NCBI RefSeq assembly: GCF_011064285.1
Contig: NZ_CP049332.1
Location: forward strand, 186,001 to 250,000
Source of the DNA: Vibrio ziniensis
GTDB lineage: Bacteria > Pseudomonadota > Gammaproteobacteria > Enterobacterales > Vibrionaceae
DNA length: 64,000 nucleotides
Reading direction: 5' to 3'
Positions 14,976-23,840 of the stretch are shown piece after piece. Below the pieces are notes generated by a model. It worked only from the letters and a program-made list of their open reading frames with translations. It searched no databases and was not told where the DNA came from. The position numbers were made by a program, and so were the translations under genes. Numbering within the stretch: the first letter of the stretch is position 1; every line of letters begins with the position of its first letter.

Positions 14976-16925
14976 TTAAGCTTCTTGACTGCGACGGTTG
15001 TGACCACGTTCACCACGGTAGTTACCACGGTTGTCACCACCACGGTTACGGTCGAAACGACGCTCACCACCTTCGCGATGACCACCTTCACGATTACCGC
15101 CTTCGCGGTTACCACGGAAGCCACCTTCGCGACGGTTACCGCCTTCACGACCACCTTCACGATTACCACGGAAGCCACCATCACGGTTACCACCGTCACG
15201 ACGTCCACCTTCACGACGACCACCACGAGACTCGCGGAAATCATCAAAATCACAGACTACTGCACCCACTTCTTTTTGACGGATACGTAGTTTACGTAGT
15301 TTGCCTGTCACTTCTGCAGTCATTGTCTTTGGAAGCTGAACAAACGTATGACCTTGAGCCAGTTTGATCGCACCGATAGAACCTTTCGTTAGGCCTAGTT
15401 CATTTGCAAGTGCGCCAACGATGTCTTTAACTTGTACGCCTTGGTCACGGCCAACTTGAAGTTGGTAAGTTTCCCAATCAGCGTTGTCACGACCACCGAA
15501 CTCACGACGACCACCTTCACTACGCTCGCTGCGCTCACCACGATCATCACGACGCTCGCGACGGCGTAGCTTATCACGCTCTACTGCTGCGATCATTGGA
15601 TCTTCACCAGTGTAGAATAGTGGACGCTTACCTTGTTGACGTTTCAACAAGATTGCACAAAGTGTTTCAGTGTCCATTTCTAGAGACGCTTGTAGCTTCT
15701 CTACTAGTTCTGCAAACTTATCAAGAACTGTGTTGTTTTCTTTCTCAGCCGCTAGCTCAGCAGCAAGTAGAGAAAGACGAGCTTCAGCTACTTGATCACG
15801 GTGTGGAAGTTGAATTTCTTCCATTGATGAACGAGTAACACGCTCAATAGTGCGAAGCATGCGAAGTTGGTTAGTACGTACTAACAGGATCGCTTTACCT
15901 TTACGGCCAGCACGACCTGTACGACCGATACGGTGGATGTACGACTCAACATCGAATGGAATATCGTAGTTAAATACGTGAGTGATTCGTGGCACATCAA
16001 GACCACGAGCAACAACGTCAGTCGCAACAAGGATATCAATGACACCTTGTTTGATATGGTCTACTGTACGCTCACGTAGAGACTGTGGGATATCACCGTG
16101 TAGTGCAGCAGCTTTAAAGCCACGAGAGCTTAACCAGTCAGCTAGACGCTCAGTATCTTGACGAGTACGAACGAACACGATTGATGCATCAGTTTCTTCA
16201 GTTTCTAGAAGACGAGTCATTGCTTCGTCTTTCTCTACGCCTTTCACAACCCAGAATTGTTGTTCAACTTTCTCAACAGTTTGGTTTGAACCGGCAACGT
16301 CTACACGTGCAGGGTTACGTAGGAAGCGGTCAACAATCGTTTTTACCATTGGTGGCATTGTTGCCGAGAACAGTACGCGTTGCGCTGACTCAGGAGCTTG
16401 CTCCATGATCCAAGTAACGTCGTCAACGAAGCCCATCTTCAACATTTCGTCAGCTTCATCCAGAACGAATGTATGACACTCGTCCAGGTGTAGACGCTCA
16501 CGAGTGATCAAATCTTTCACACGACCAGGAGTACCAACAACAATGTGAGCACCTGAACGTAGAGAACGCATTTGATCAACGATAGATGCACCACCGTAGA
16601 TTTCTAGAACTTTAAGACCAGAAATGTTTTGACCTAAGTTTTTGATCTCAGCAGCTACCTGAATCGCTAGCTCACGAGTTGGAGCCATGATGATTGCTTG
16701 AGGTTTGTGCTGAGATAGATCGATCTTGTTTAAAAGCGGCAAAGAGAATGCAGCTGTTTTACCTGTACCTGTTTGTGCTTTACCTAATGCGTCGCGACCT
16801 TCTAATAAAAGAGGAATAGCAGCAGCTTGGATAGGAGTTGGAGACACGAAGCCCATTGAATCAAGGGCTGAAAGAACAGCACTGTTAAGTGCTAAGTCAC
16901 TGAATTGAATTACAGTATCAGACAT
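14976..16925 (-). CDS. deaD: DEAD-box RNA helicase DeaD/CsdA
   Basis: 649 residues from MSDTVIQFSDLAL; the longer frame to 16985 is the leader. Helicase motifs are in order: Q motif region, AQTGTGKT (Walker A), PTRELAIQ, VLDEADEM, SATMP, and HRIGRTGRAG. A DbpA-type RNA-binding domain (about residues 480-555) and a long Arg/Gly/Glu-rich tail (about 575-649, many REGG/RDGG repeats) follow. DeaD unwinds structured RNA, helping ribosome assembly and mRNA decay in the cold. The repetitive tail gives the DNA at 14990-15240 long open frames on all strands, which are shadows. Confidence 0.95.
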   Translation of the reverse strand: MSDTVIQFSDLALNSAVLSALDSMGFVSPTPIQAAAIPLLLEGRDALGKAQTGTGKTAAFSLPLLNKIDLSQHKPQAIIMAPTRELAIQVAAEIKNLGQNISGLKVLEIYGGASIVDQMRSLRSGAHIVVGTPGRVKDLITRERLHLDECHTFVLDEADEMLKMGFVDDVTWIMEQAPESAQRVLFSATMPPMVKTIVDRFLRNPARVDVAGSNQTVEKVEQQFWVVKGVEKDEAMTRLLETEETDASIVFVRTRQDTERLADWLSSRGFKAAALHGDIPQSLRERTVDHIKQGVIDILVATDVVARGLDVPRITHVFNYDIPFDVESYIHRIGRTGRAGRKGKAILLVRTNQLRMLRTIERVTRSSMEEIQLPHRDQVAEARLSLLAAELAAEKENNTVLDKFAELVEKLQASLEMDTETLCAILLKRQQGKRPLFYTGEDPMIAAVERDKLRRRERRDDRGERSERSEGGRREFGGRDNADWETYQLQVGRDQGVQVKDIVGALANELGLTKGSIGAIKLAQGHTFVQLPKTMTAEVTGKLRKLRIRQKEVGAVVCDFDDFRESRGGRREGGRRDGGNRDGGFRGNREGGREGGNRREGGFRGNREGGNREGGHREGGERRFDRNRGGDNRGNYRGERGHNRRSQEA

Positions 16926-16975
16926 GGGGATCCCACTAAAATAATTATTAACCAAGGTCCCATGTGCTCCACCAT
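16910..16975 (-). promoter_or_regulatory. deaD leader: start codon in a hairpin and a possible 21-codon upstream frame
   Basis: On the transcript CATGGGACC (16956-16964) can pair with the sequence around the deaD start (GGATCCCCATG, 16923-16933), burying the start codon. A short frame beginning at 16975 (MVEHMGPWLIIILVGSPCLIL) overlaps the first 16 bases of deaD and could couple translation. The whole 5' region to rnb is 377 bases, long enough for the structured leader typical of cold-shock genes. The wider gap 16976-17302 holds only promoter DNA by eye. Confidence 0.3.
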
Positions 16976-17302
16976 TTCCAACCAATCCTGCGATTGTCTG
17001 ATTCCGTTCAGATACGGATAAGTTTTGTAACGCATCAAGCCACTAGGGACATATAAGGGAGGCGGATTATTCCCTAAAAGCATAAAAAAAGCTAGAAAAA
17101 ATTGAAATTCATCACAATTTATTCTCATAGAGGATAAAAAACCATCAGAGCCTTGTTCCAACCCTCTTATTACTAAGCCTTTTGTGCCACCAAACAGTTA
17201 AATAACGCCTTTCAAAATGCAGGAGAAAGGTTATCGCTGGGTAGTAATAATCGCCTGTAATGATTATAGTGTGCGCAATTCACTAAGCTAGAAATAGAAG
17301 AC

Positions 17303-19351
17303 ATGTTCCAAGACAACCCGTTACTTGCCCAACTAAAGCAACAAATTCAAGAAAACCTGCCAAAAAAAGAAGGCGTCATTAAAGCTACAGATAAAGGCTT
17401 TGGTTTCTTAGAAGTCGATAGTAAAACCAGTTTCTTCATTCCGCCTCCGTACATGAAAAAGTGTATTCACGGAGACAAAGTGGTTGCCATTATCCGTACA
17501 GAGAAAGAACGTGAAGTCGCAGAGCCACAAGAGCTTCTTGAGCAATCACTGACTCGCTTTATTGGCCGCGTAAAATTATTCAAAGGCAAACTTAACGTTG
17601 CGCCTGATCACCCACAACTTAAAAAGATGCCTTTAAAGGCAAAAGTTAAGAAAGGTTTGAATCAGGAAGAGTTCCAAGAAGGTGACTGGGTTGTTGCACA
17701 TCTTGTTCGTCACCCTCTAAAAGGCGATGATAATTTCTTCGTAGAAATTTCTGAAAAAATCACCGATTCTGAAGACAAGATCGCACCATGGTGGGTAACG
17801 TTGGCAGAAAATGATCTGCCAAACAGTGAACCAGCGGGAATCGAAAATTGGGTACTTAAAGATGACGCTGAACTGGAGCGCTCAGATCTAACTCACGTAC
17901 CTTTTGTTACGATTGATGGCGCATCCACTAAAGACATGGACGATGCTCTCTACGCGAAAAAACTTGAGAACGGTAGCTTTGAGCTGACGATCGCGATTGC
18001 CGACCCTACTGCATATATCACTCCGGATGATGAGATGGATAAAGTAGCCCGTCAACGCGGTTTTACCATTTATCTGCCAGGTCGTAACATACCGATGTTG
18101 CCACGAGATTTGGCTGATGACTTATGCTCATTGATCGAAAACCAAGTCCGTCCAGCGCTTTGTTGTACGGTAACTGTTGGTGCGGACGGTGTTATCGCAG
18201 ACGACATTCGTTTCTTCGCTGCAAATATTCAATCTCACGCTCGCCTTGTTTACGACCACGTTTCTGATTGGTTGGAAAGCGGTTCGTCTACAGAATGGCA
18301 ACCAACAGAAACGATTGCAGAAGTCGTACGTACTTTGTATGAGTTTTCTCAAGCACGTGCAAACTGGCGCGAAAACAATGCTGTGGTTTTCCCTGACCGC
18401 CCTGATTACCGATTTGAACTGAGCGAAGATAACGACGTTATCGCGATTCACGCAGATATGCGTCGCACTGCAAACCGTTTGGTTGAAGAATCAATGATCA
18501 CAGCCAACATCTGTGCAGGCAAAGTGCTGCAATCAACGTTCAACGCTGGGGTATTCAATACACACGCTGGCTTCAAAGCTGACAAGATGGCAGATGTAGT
18601 AGAGTTGATGACATCAAATGGCGCTCAGTGTGATGCTGAAAGTCTGGCAACATTAGAAGGTTTTGCTTCACTACGTCGTTGGTTGTGTGGTCAAGATACG
18701 TCGTACTTGGATAACCGTATTCGTAAATGTCAAAGTTACAGTGAAATTGGTAACCAACCACTCCCTCATTATGCAATGGGCTTAGAGGTTTACGCGACTT
18801 GGACTTCTCCAATTCGTAAATACGGTGACATGATTAACCACCGCATGCTTAAAGCGCATATCTTGAATAAAGAGCCTGTGCAGCAGCCAGATGAAACCAT
18901 AGGTGAAGAGCTGGCACTGCATCGCAAGCATCACAAGATTGCAGAGCGCAACGTCGCTGACTGGTTGTACGCACGTACTTTGGCAGAAGAACCTACAAAA
19001 CAAACGCTATTTAATGCAGAGATCTTTGACATTAACCGCGCAGGAGTTCGTGTACGTTTACTTGAAAATGGTGCAGCGGCATTTATCCCTGCATCATTGA
19101 TCCTAGCCAATAAAGAGCGCTTAGACTGTAACGGTGAACAAGGCATCATCACTATTGATAAAGAAGCGGTATACCGCCTAGGTGACACATTTGAAGTGGT
19201 GTTGACTGATGTTAGCCAAGAAAACCGTAGTATCGTAGCGAAACCAACTCAAGTGTTCGCAGACGAACCTCAGACGGACGCTGAAGCACAAGTACAATCT
19301 ACAGAAAATGCACAGCAGGCTGAAATGAGTCGAGAAGAGAAAGCAGAATAA
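17303..19351 (+). CDS. rnb: Exoribonuclease II (RNase II)
   Basis: 682 residues, slightly longer than E. coli RNase II (644) because of a C-terminal acidic/Gln-rich tail ([24 protein letters not shown]). N-terminal cold-shock/OB domains ([13 protein letters not shown]...KTSFFIPPP) come first, then the RNB catalytic domain with the metal-binding aspartates in [13 protein letters not shown], and a C-terminal S1 domain ([21 protein letters not shown]). It degrades RNA 3' to 5' into nucleotides. It is transcribed divergently from deaD, another RNA-turnover gene, across a shared 377-base region. Confidence 0.95.
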   Translation: MFQDNPLLAQLKQQIQENLPKKEGVIKATDKGFGFLEVDSKTSFFIPPPYMKKCIHGDKVVAIIRTEKEREVAEPQELLEQSLTRFIGRVKLFKGKLNVAPDHPQLKKMPLKAKVKKGLNQEEFQEGDWVVAHLVRHPLKGDDNFFVEISEKITDSEDKIAPWWVTLAENDLPNSEPAGIENWVLKDDAELERSDLTHVPFVTIDGASTKDMDDALYAKKLENGSFELTIAIADPTAYITPDDEMDKVARQRGFTIYLPGRNIPMLPRDLADDLCSLIENQVRPALCCTVTVGADGVIADDIRFFAANIQSHARLVYDHVSDWLESGSSTEWQPTETIAEVVRTLYEFSQARANWRENNAVVFPDRPDYRFELSEDNDVIAIHADMRRTANRLVEESMITANICAGKVLQSTFNAGVFNTHAGFKADKMADVVELMTSNGAQCDAESLATLEGFASLRRWLCGQDTSYLDNRIRKCQSYSEIGNQPLPHYAMGLEVYATWTSPIRKYGDMINHRMLKAHILNKEPVQQPDETIGEELALHRKHHKIAERNVADWLYARTLAEEPTKQTLFNAEIFDINRAGVRVRLLENGAAAFIPASLILANKERLDCNGEQGIITIDKEAVYRLGDTFEVVLTDVSQENRSIVAKPTQVFADEPQTDAEAQVQSTENAQQAEMSREEKAE

Positions 19352-19372
19352 CGTTTTTCCAGTCTCAAACGT

Positions 19373-19404
19373 AAAAGGCATTCCATTGGAATGCCTTTTT
19401 ATTT
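19373..19404 (+). terminator. Terminator of rnb
   Basis: Perfect 12-bp stem AAAAGGCATTCC / GGAATGCCTTTT with loop ATT, followed by T-rich sequence. The A-rich left side lets it also serve the convergent DUF3024 gene. Confidence 0.92.
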
Positions 19405-19445
19405 GCTTACCTTTTTACCCAACATGCCAACATGAGTTTCCTCAT

Positions 19446-19799
19446 TCACGACCAGAAATAAGATTTAGGATCTTTTTCTATCTCACGTATAACAGCGGTT
19501 AAGTCTGAACTTTTGGAAAGAAATGGGTAAGGAACCCATAACTCACTGTCATCTTCACGAGATGGGATATAAAGCTCCCAGTGACGCTTATCCGAATTCC
19601 AAATAATGCGCGCAACCGGACTAGAATACTCACTGTGTACAGAGTCCAATTTATAATGTTGCTGTATGAACTCAACACCGTTATCTATCGATTCAAAACT
19701 CGATTTTCCTAAATCCACAGGAAGACTTCGATTGCGACTATGGCACACAAGTTCTGCCCTACGTTCAATTTGACGCTGTAGCAAATTAACGACCGTCAT
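19446..19799 (-). CDS. DUF3024 family protein
   Basis: 117 residues. The C-terminal two thirds (SSPVARIIWNSDKRHWELYIPSREDDSELWVPYPF) fits the DUF3024 family of small gammaproteobacterial proteins of unknown role. No signal peptide or membrane segment. The N-terminus is basic (LLQRQIERRAELVCHSRNR). It stands alone, convergent with rnb. Confidence 0.75.
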   Translation of the reverse strand: MTVVNLLQRQIERRAELVCHSRNRSLPVDLGKSSFESIDNGVEFIQQHYKLDSVHSEYSSPVARIIWNSDKRHWELYIPSREDDSELWVPYPFLSKSSDLTAVIREIEKDPKSYFWS

Positions 19800-19940
19800 G
19801 ACTTTGGATACCCCATTATCTTGTGACCGAATTCAACATCAAGATCCGTTATATTCAAAGGTCTTAAAGTTAACACAGTATAACCCATCAAGCTCAAACT
19901 AGAGAGTTTTCAACTATATTTCAATGCGTCCAATCAAACA

Positions 19941-19958
19941 CTTTCATAAAACTGTCAT
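19941..19958 (+). promoter_or_regulatory. PhoB box upstream of the PstS-like gene
   Basis: CTTTCAT-AAAA-CTGTCAT matches the two 7-bp direct repeats of the pho box (CTGTCAT spaced by 4). It lies 56 bases before the ATG at 20015, so the gene is probably induced by phosphate starvation through PhoB. Confidence 0.75.
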
Positions 19959-20014
19959 TTATTCGCAATATGATATGTCGCTGATCTGTACTTATTTTTG
20001 CTTGGAGTTCCATT

Positions 20015-20839
20015 ATGTTTCGAGTTGCGCTAGCCACTCTATGCTCGCTTTGTCTAGTAACACCTTTCGCGCACGCTAGCGAAATCAACGTTTCTGGCTC
20101 TACTTCAGTTGCACGCATCATGGATGTGATTGCAGAAGAATATAACGCTACCCACAAAGATACCTACATTGCGGTTCAAGGTGTCGGCTCTACAGCTGGT
20201 ATTACATTGCTAAAGAAAGGTGTTGCTGATGTAGCAATGAGTTCACGCTATCTTACTGATAATGAAGTCGAAGAGTCTCTACAAACATTCATCATTGCCT
20301 TTGACGGCTTAGCTGTTGTGGTAAACCAATCAAATCCAGTTGCAGATTTAAGTCGCGAACAACTTTATGACATCTACAAAGGTAAGATAACTAATTGGAA
20401 ACAAGTCGGTGGTAACGATCAAAAAATTGCAGTAGTCACACGTGAAGCATCTTCTGGTTCACGCTTCAGTTTTGAGAGTTTGCTTGGACTGACCAGAATC
20501 GTCAAAGACAGGCTGGTTTCAGATATCAGCCCAAATAACCTCGTGGTGAATAGCAACAGTATGGTGAAAACACTGGTAAACCATAACTCACAAGCGATTG
20601 GTTTTATTTCTACTGGTTCTGTTGACCGTTCGGTTAAAGCAATAAAGTTTGAAGGCGTAGAAGCTACTCCTGAGACTATAGCAAGCCACGAATATCAACT
20701 TTCTCGCCCATTCTTACTTCTTCACTACCCAGAAAAAGACAAGAAAGAGACGAAAGAACTATTCCGTTTTATTCAGTCAGATAAAGTTAAAAAGCTTATT
20801 GAAGAGTACGGTTATATACCAACAGCAAAATACAAATAA
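20015..20839 (+). CDS. PstS-family phosphate-binding periplasmic protein
   Basis: 274 residues with a signal peptide (about 1-21, cut after AHA). The mature part begins EINVSGSTSVARIMDVIAEEY and includes VGSTAGITLLKKGVADVAMSSR, LYDIYKGKITNWKQVGG and REASSGSRFSFES, the phosphate-binding loops of the PstS family. It should bind phosphate in the periplasm. No pstCAB transporter genes are adjacent, so it either serves a transporter encoded elsewhere or has a sensing or scavenging role. The PhoB box supports a phosphate function. Confidence 0.9.
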   Translation: MFRVALATLCSLCLVTPFAHASEINVSGSTSVARIMDVIAEEYNATHKDTYIAVQGVGSTAGITLLKKGVADVAMSSRYLTDNEVEESLQTFIIAFDGLAVVVNQSNPVADLSREQLYDIYKGKITNWKQVGGNDQKIAVVTREASSGSRFSFESLLGLTRIVKDRLVSDISPNNLVVNSNSMVKTLVNHNSQAIGFISTGSVDRSVKAIKFEGVEATPETIASHEYQLSRPFLLLHYPEKDKKETKELFRFIQSDKVKKLIEEYGYIPTAKYK

Positions 20840-20846
20840 GACATAC

Positions 20847-20876
20847 AAAAAAGGAGAGCGAATGCTCTCCTTCTTC
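20847..20876 (+). terminator. Bidirectional terminator
   Basis: AAGGAGAGC-GAAT-GCTCTCCTT (20851-20872), preceded by an A run and followed by T-rich sequence, lies between the PstS-like gene and the convergent MaoC gene. Confidence 0.88.
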
Positions 20877-20891
20877 ATACTAATCAAGGCA

Positions 20892-21563
20892 TTAGAAATG
20901 CAATTGAATAACGGAAGTCACTACGCAACCAGGGCGGCGAACACCTTCAATTTCAACTTTAATTTCTCGTTCAATTTCCAAACCTTTCTTAATTGGCGTC
21001 ACTTTTGATAGTGTGCTTACCGCTCTCACGCGGCTATCCACTTTGATTGGATAAGGGAAACGCACTGAGTTTAGGCCAATGTTCACCATCATTTTCGCTG
21101 TTGGAAATAGCAATTTGTCTTCATCAACGCTGTCCGTCAATTTCGGTAATAGTGCTAATGTAAGAAAACCATGAGCGATAGTAGTTTTAAATGGTGATTC
21201 CGCTTGAGCTCTTTCAGGATTCGTATGAATCCACTGCATATCTTCCGTAATTGCGCCAAATTGGTTGATTCTGTTTTGATCAACTAACAACCAATCTCCT
21301 GTATGGATCACTTCGCCCAATTTCAACTCAAGTTCGTTATACACAGCCTGAGCTTCTGGTTTTAATACGATAGGTTCAGCAACAGGAGTATCTTCATTTG
21401 CTGGCTGGTGAAAATCCTTCACCCATGAAAAAAGCTGGCGGCTATTGGTTTTATCCAATAACTCCCCCCAGTACTCGCGCACTGTCGGAGACATCAATTG
21501 TTTAAACTCGTTATGCTTAACTAAGTTTTCAGCATGATGTTTAAAAATATCCGCAACTTTCAT
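20892..21563 (-). CDS. MaoC-like hydratase (enoyl-CoA hydratase type)
   Basis: 223 residues from the ATG at 21563, chosen because GAGG lies 5 bases before it (an upstream frame start at 21578 lacks this). The hot-dog fold hydratase motif is visible: MQWIHTNPERAQAESPFKTTIAHGFLTLALLP, with the catalytic Asp replaced or shifted in this stretch and His in AHGFLTL. MaoC/PhaJ-type enzymes hydrate (R)-specific enoyl-CoA for fatty acid or polyhydroxyalkanoate metabolism. The N-terminal 90 residues are an extra helical segment not typical of small PhaJ. It is a single gene. Confidence 0.8.
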   Translation of the reverse strand: MKVADIFKHHAENLVKHNEFKQLMSPTVREYWGELLDKTNSRQLFSWVKDFHQPANEDTPVAEPIVLKPEAQAVYNELELKLGEVIHTGDWLLVDQNRINQFGAITEDMQWIHTNPERAQAESPFKTTIAHGFLTLALLPKLTDSVDEDKLLFPTAKMMVNIGLNSVRFPYPIKVDSRVRAVSTLSKVTPIKKGLEIEREIKVEIEGVRRPGCVVTSVIQLHF

Positions 21564-21698
21564 CAAAACCTCATTCATTCTTAACTAAGAAGAAATACGA
21601 ATATGTTAATTTTGAAGGACTTCACATTAATCCGCAAACACTTTCGAGCGCACACGCGTATACCGAACAACGTAAATACATTTAAAAACAATGCGTTA

Positions 21699-21723
21699 TG
21701 CAATAAAACATTATTTTATTGCA
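21699..21723. promoter_or_regulatory. 25-bp palindrome in the draT-maoC gap
   Basis: TGCAATAAAA-CATTA-TTTTATTGCA has perfect 10-bp arms. It lies about 135 bases upstream of the MaoC gene and about 155 after draT, so it could be an operator of maoC or an A/T-rich terminator of the draGT operon. On the minus strand T5 follows only after 10 bases. The rest of 21564-21877 shows nothing else. Confidence 0.4.
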
Positions 21724-21877
21724 AATCTTGTCATTAGAACAAATACTCAAGTAAGTAAAGTCGAAGCTCTTTCAATTTCTTTATTTTTCAATCATTAATA
21801 TAACTCTAGTCAAATGTGCAGATATTAACCAAATTCGATAAGAATTTTGTACAGAGGCTCACACATTGCGTGCCACT

Positions 21878-22726
21878 TTAAAAACGTCGCCTTTCAACTC
21901 TATATAAACCCCCCAGCACCATAAATTCCTGCTCTCCTTGTAGGCTATGTGGTAGAAGAGATTCAAAACAGGCGATCTTATACAGGGGAACATTCACTGC
22001 GAAAACTTTTGATCCGAAACGAAGCGCACTTTCAGGGTCTGCCGTAAACGAACTTAGATTATTAAACAGTTTCACCCTTTCCCCATGTATTCGGTGTTCA
22101 GAATGTTCTGTACATCCTCTGAACAATGTTAAGTGTTCAACGTCTTGAAAACGTAAACGCAATTCATGCTGACAAAACAAATAGAGCAAATCCAACTGTG
22201 CGTACAGTTCGTTGGTATTGTAGGTTGCCCGAGTACATACTTGCCTAAACCGCAAATATTCTGGGGTGTCAGGCCCATGCAATGATCCTTGATGAAAACA
22301 GGTAAGCAGACCAAATCTGGACTCAACCCAACTGCGCCATGCCGCGCCTTGTTCATTATCAGAATCAAACAACCACCCTAGAAGCAATCGACGATAATTC
22401 ACTTTCGGTCTTGGTGGTGGATCTGCATCATCATTTGAACTAGCATCGCATTTTGATAAATGAAAGTGTTGCGACATAAATTTTTTAAAATGTTCTGCCC
22501 TTTCTTGATAACTGCCAGTCCTGTTCAAAACATCAAATAAGGCGGGATACCATACGTGTAAACCATCAAGTTCCAAAGGGATCGGATTTTGTTGATAGCT
22601 TAAGCTCGCCAACAACTTAGAAGGGACATTACAATGATTCAGAGGCAGGCAAATTTGTTGAAGGATCTCTCCTTCCTCTTCACAAAAGGAATACTGACGG
22701 GGCTCTAGAAGAGGTAACTCAGTCAT
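21878..22726 (-). CDS. draT: DraT-like ADP-ribosyltransferase
   Basis: 282 residues resembling dinitrogenase-reductase ADP-ribosyltransferase. Family blocks include LLASLSYQQNPIPLELDGLH, LLLGWLFDSDNEQGAAWRSW, and QLDLLYLFCQHELRLR. The R-S-E triad of ADP-ribosyltransferases is visible: R203 in LFRG, S225/S226 in NNLSSFT, and E265/E267 in GEQEF. The known role is to inactivate nitrogenase iron protein by NAD-dependent ADP-ribosylation. No nitrogenase genes are in the window, so the target here is unknown. The start overlaps the draG stop as ATGA, so the pair is translationally coupled. Confidence 0.82.
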   Translation of the reverse strand: MTELPLLEPRQYSFCEEEGEILQQICLPLNHCNVPSKLLASLSYQQNPIPLELDGLHVWYPALFDVLNRTGSYQERAEHFKKFMSQHFHLSKCDASSNDDADPPPRPKVNYRRLLLGWLFDSDNEQGAAWRSWVESRFGLLTCFHQGSLHGPDTPEYLRFRQVCTRATYNTNELYAQLDLLYLFCQHELRLRFQDVEHLTLFRGCTEHSEHRIHGERVKLFNNLSSFTADPESALRFGSKVFAVNVPLYKIACFESLLPHSLQGEQEFMVLGGLYRVERRRF

Positions 22727-23691
22727 AAATCACCGCCTGGCTGCTTAACATTTAAGTTTTCTCGAGATGCAAAAGTGTAAAGGTTGTCTGCAAGATCTAG
22801 TATCTCATCATGTTTATACAAAACGTTTAGCCAGTCACGACGAATTGCCTGGTGTCCATAATAGGCCCCAGCAAGTTGACCCGCGATCGCCGCCGTTGTA
22901 TCAGCGTCATTTCCAAGATTAGCAGCGGCTAAAACACAAGATTCGAAGCAATCGGTGTTGATAAAGCACCATAATGCGGACTCTAAGCTTTCGATAACAT
23001 AGCCACTGCCGGTTACATCGCTATAGGCTTTGTCTAAAAATGAACCTGACTTTATTGCCATAACTTCTTCAGTTTCAGGGATGTATGCCACTTCGGTGAA
23101 AATGTCTTTCCTATCACCATTAATCAAATGAACCAAAATGGAAGACAGATAGCGGCAGGCGTCAATACACAACGTTGAACCATGGGTGGTTCGCGAGCTT
23201 TCTCCCCCATAAAGCACCGCATCTGAAAGTGAGCGTTGAAAGAAAATAGGAACGGGAGCAAGGCGCATTATTGAACCATTTCCAGAGCTCCATCTTGCTT
23301 TAGAGCCCGCAAAAGGTTCGCCCGTCTTTTGATAGCGACGTAGAGCCGAAGAAACACCGACACCTACGTCAAAACACACACCAATACTGCTCATATAGCC
23401 GTTATTCATCCAAAGACAGTATTTATCCATTTGGTCTCGAGGGTTGAACTTCCCACATTGCAGCAGACTATGAGCGAGACATAGCGCCATAGACGTATCG
23501 TCCGTCCAATAACCTTTTTTGAGGCAAAAGTGCCCGCCTCCCATCATATCAGTGATAGGTTTAAAGGTTCCGGGAGGTTTAAATTCTAACGTAGTGCCTA
23601 ATGCATCCCCCACAGCCAAGCCGATCAAACATCCTCTTGACCGATCTTGATTGAGAGAAACAAAGGGTAATCGAGTGATAGACCCAGACAT
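22723..23691 (-). CDS. draG: DraG-like ADP-ribosylglycohydrolase
   Basis: 322 residues, a manganese-dependent hydrolase that removes ADP-ribose from arginine. The metal-binding motifs are intact: GLAVGDALGTTLEF near the start, YWTDDTSMALCL at residues 61-72, and LGNDADTTAAIAGQ near 265. GGAGC precedes the ATG. It is the first gene of the draG-draT operon, and the two form a reversible modification switch. In many vibrios such pairs occur without nif genes nearby; whether this strain has nitrogenase cannot be seen here. Confidence 0.9.
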   Translation of the reverse strand: MSGSITRLPFVSLNQDRSRGCLIGLAVGDALGTTLEFKPPGTFKPITDMMGGGHFCLKKGYWTDDTSMALCLAHSLLQCGKFNPRDQMDKYCLWMNNGYMSSIGVCFDVGVGVSSALRRYQKTGEPFAGSKARWSSGNGSIMRLAPVPIFFQRSLSDAVLYGGESSRTTHGSTLCIDACRYLSSILVHLINGDRKDIFTEVAYIPETEEVMAIKSGSFLDKAYSDVTGSGYVIESLESALWCFINTDCFESCVLAAANLGNDADTTAAIAGQLAGAYYGHQAIRRDWLNVLYKHDEILDLADNLYTFASRENLNVKQPGGDL

Positions 23692-23840
23692 AACAGCTCC
23701 ATTGCTACTAAATCCTCACTCCTGATAGAGACTTAAACGTCAGTCAGAAGTGTTCACTGATTTAGATTGCCATAGATTGTCTGTTCAAAAAGCCACCAAA
23801 CTCTCAGCTTTAGAGGTTTATCGGGCGAAACAATGATTAG

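Noticed and set aside
14963..15367. Long open frames on other frames in the deaD tail region, including His/Val/Thr-rich proteins
   Set aside because: They are products of the repetitive Arg/Gly/Glu codons of the DeaD C-terminus read in other frames; composition is extreme and there are no ribosome sites.
16976..17161. 83-residue frame upstream of deaD read as a full gene
   Set aside because: Its N-terminal part has no ribosome site or family. Only the last 21 codons, overlapping the deaD start, are considered as a possible leader frame.
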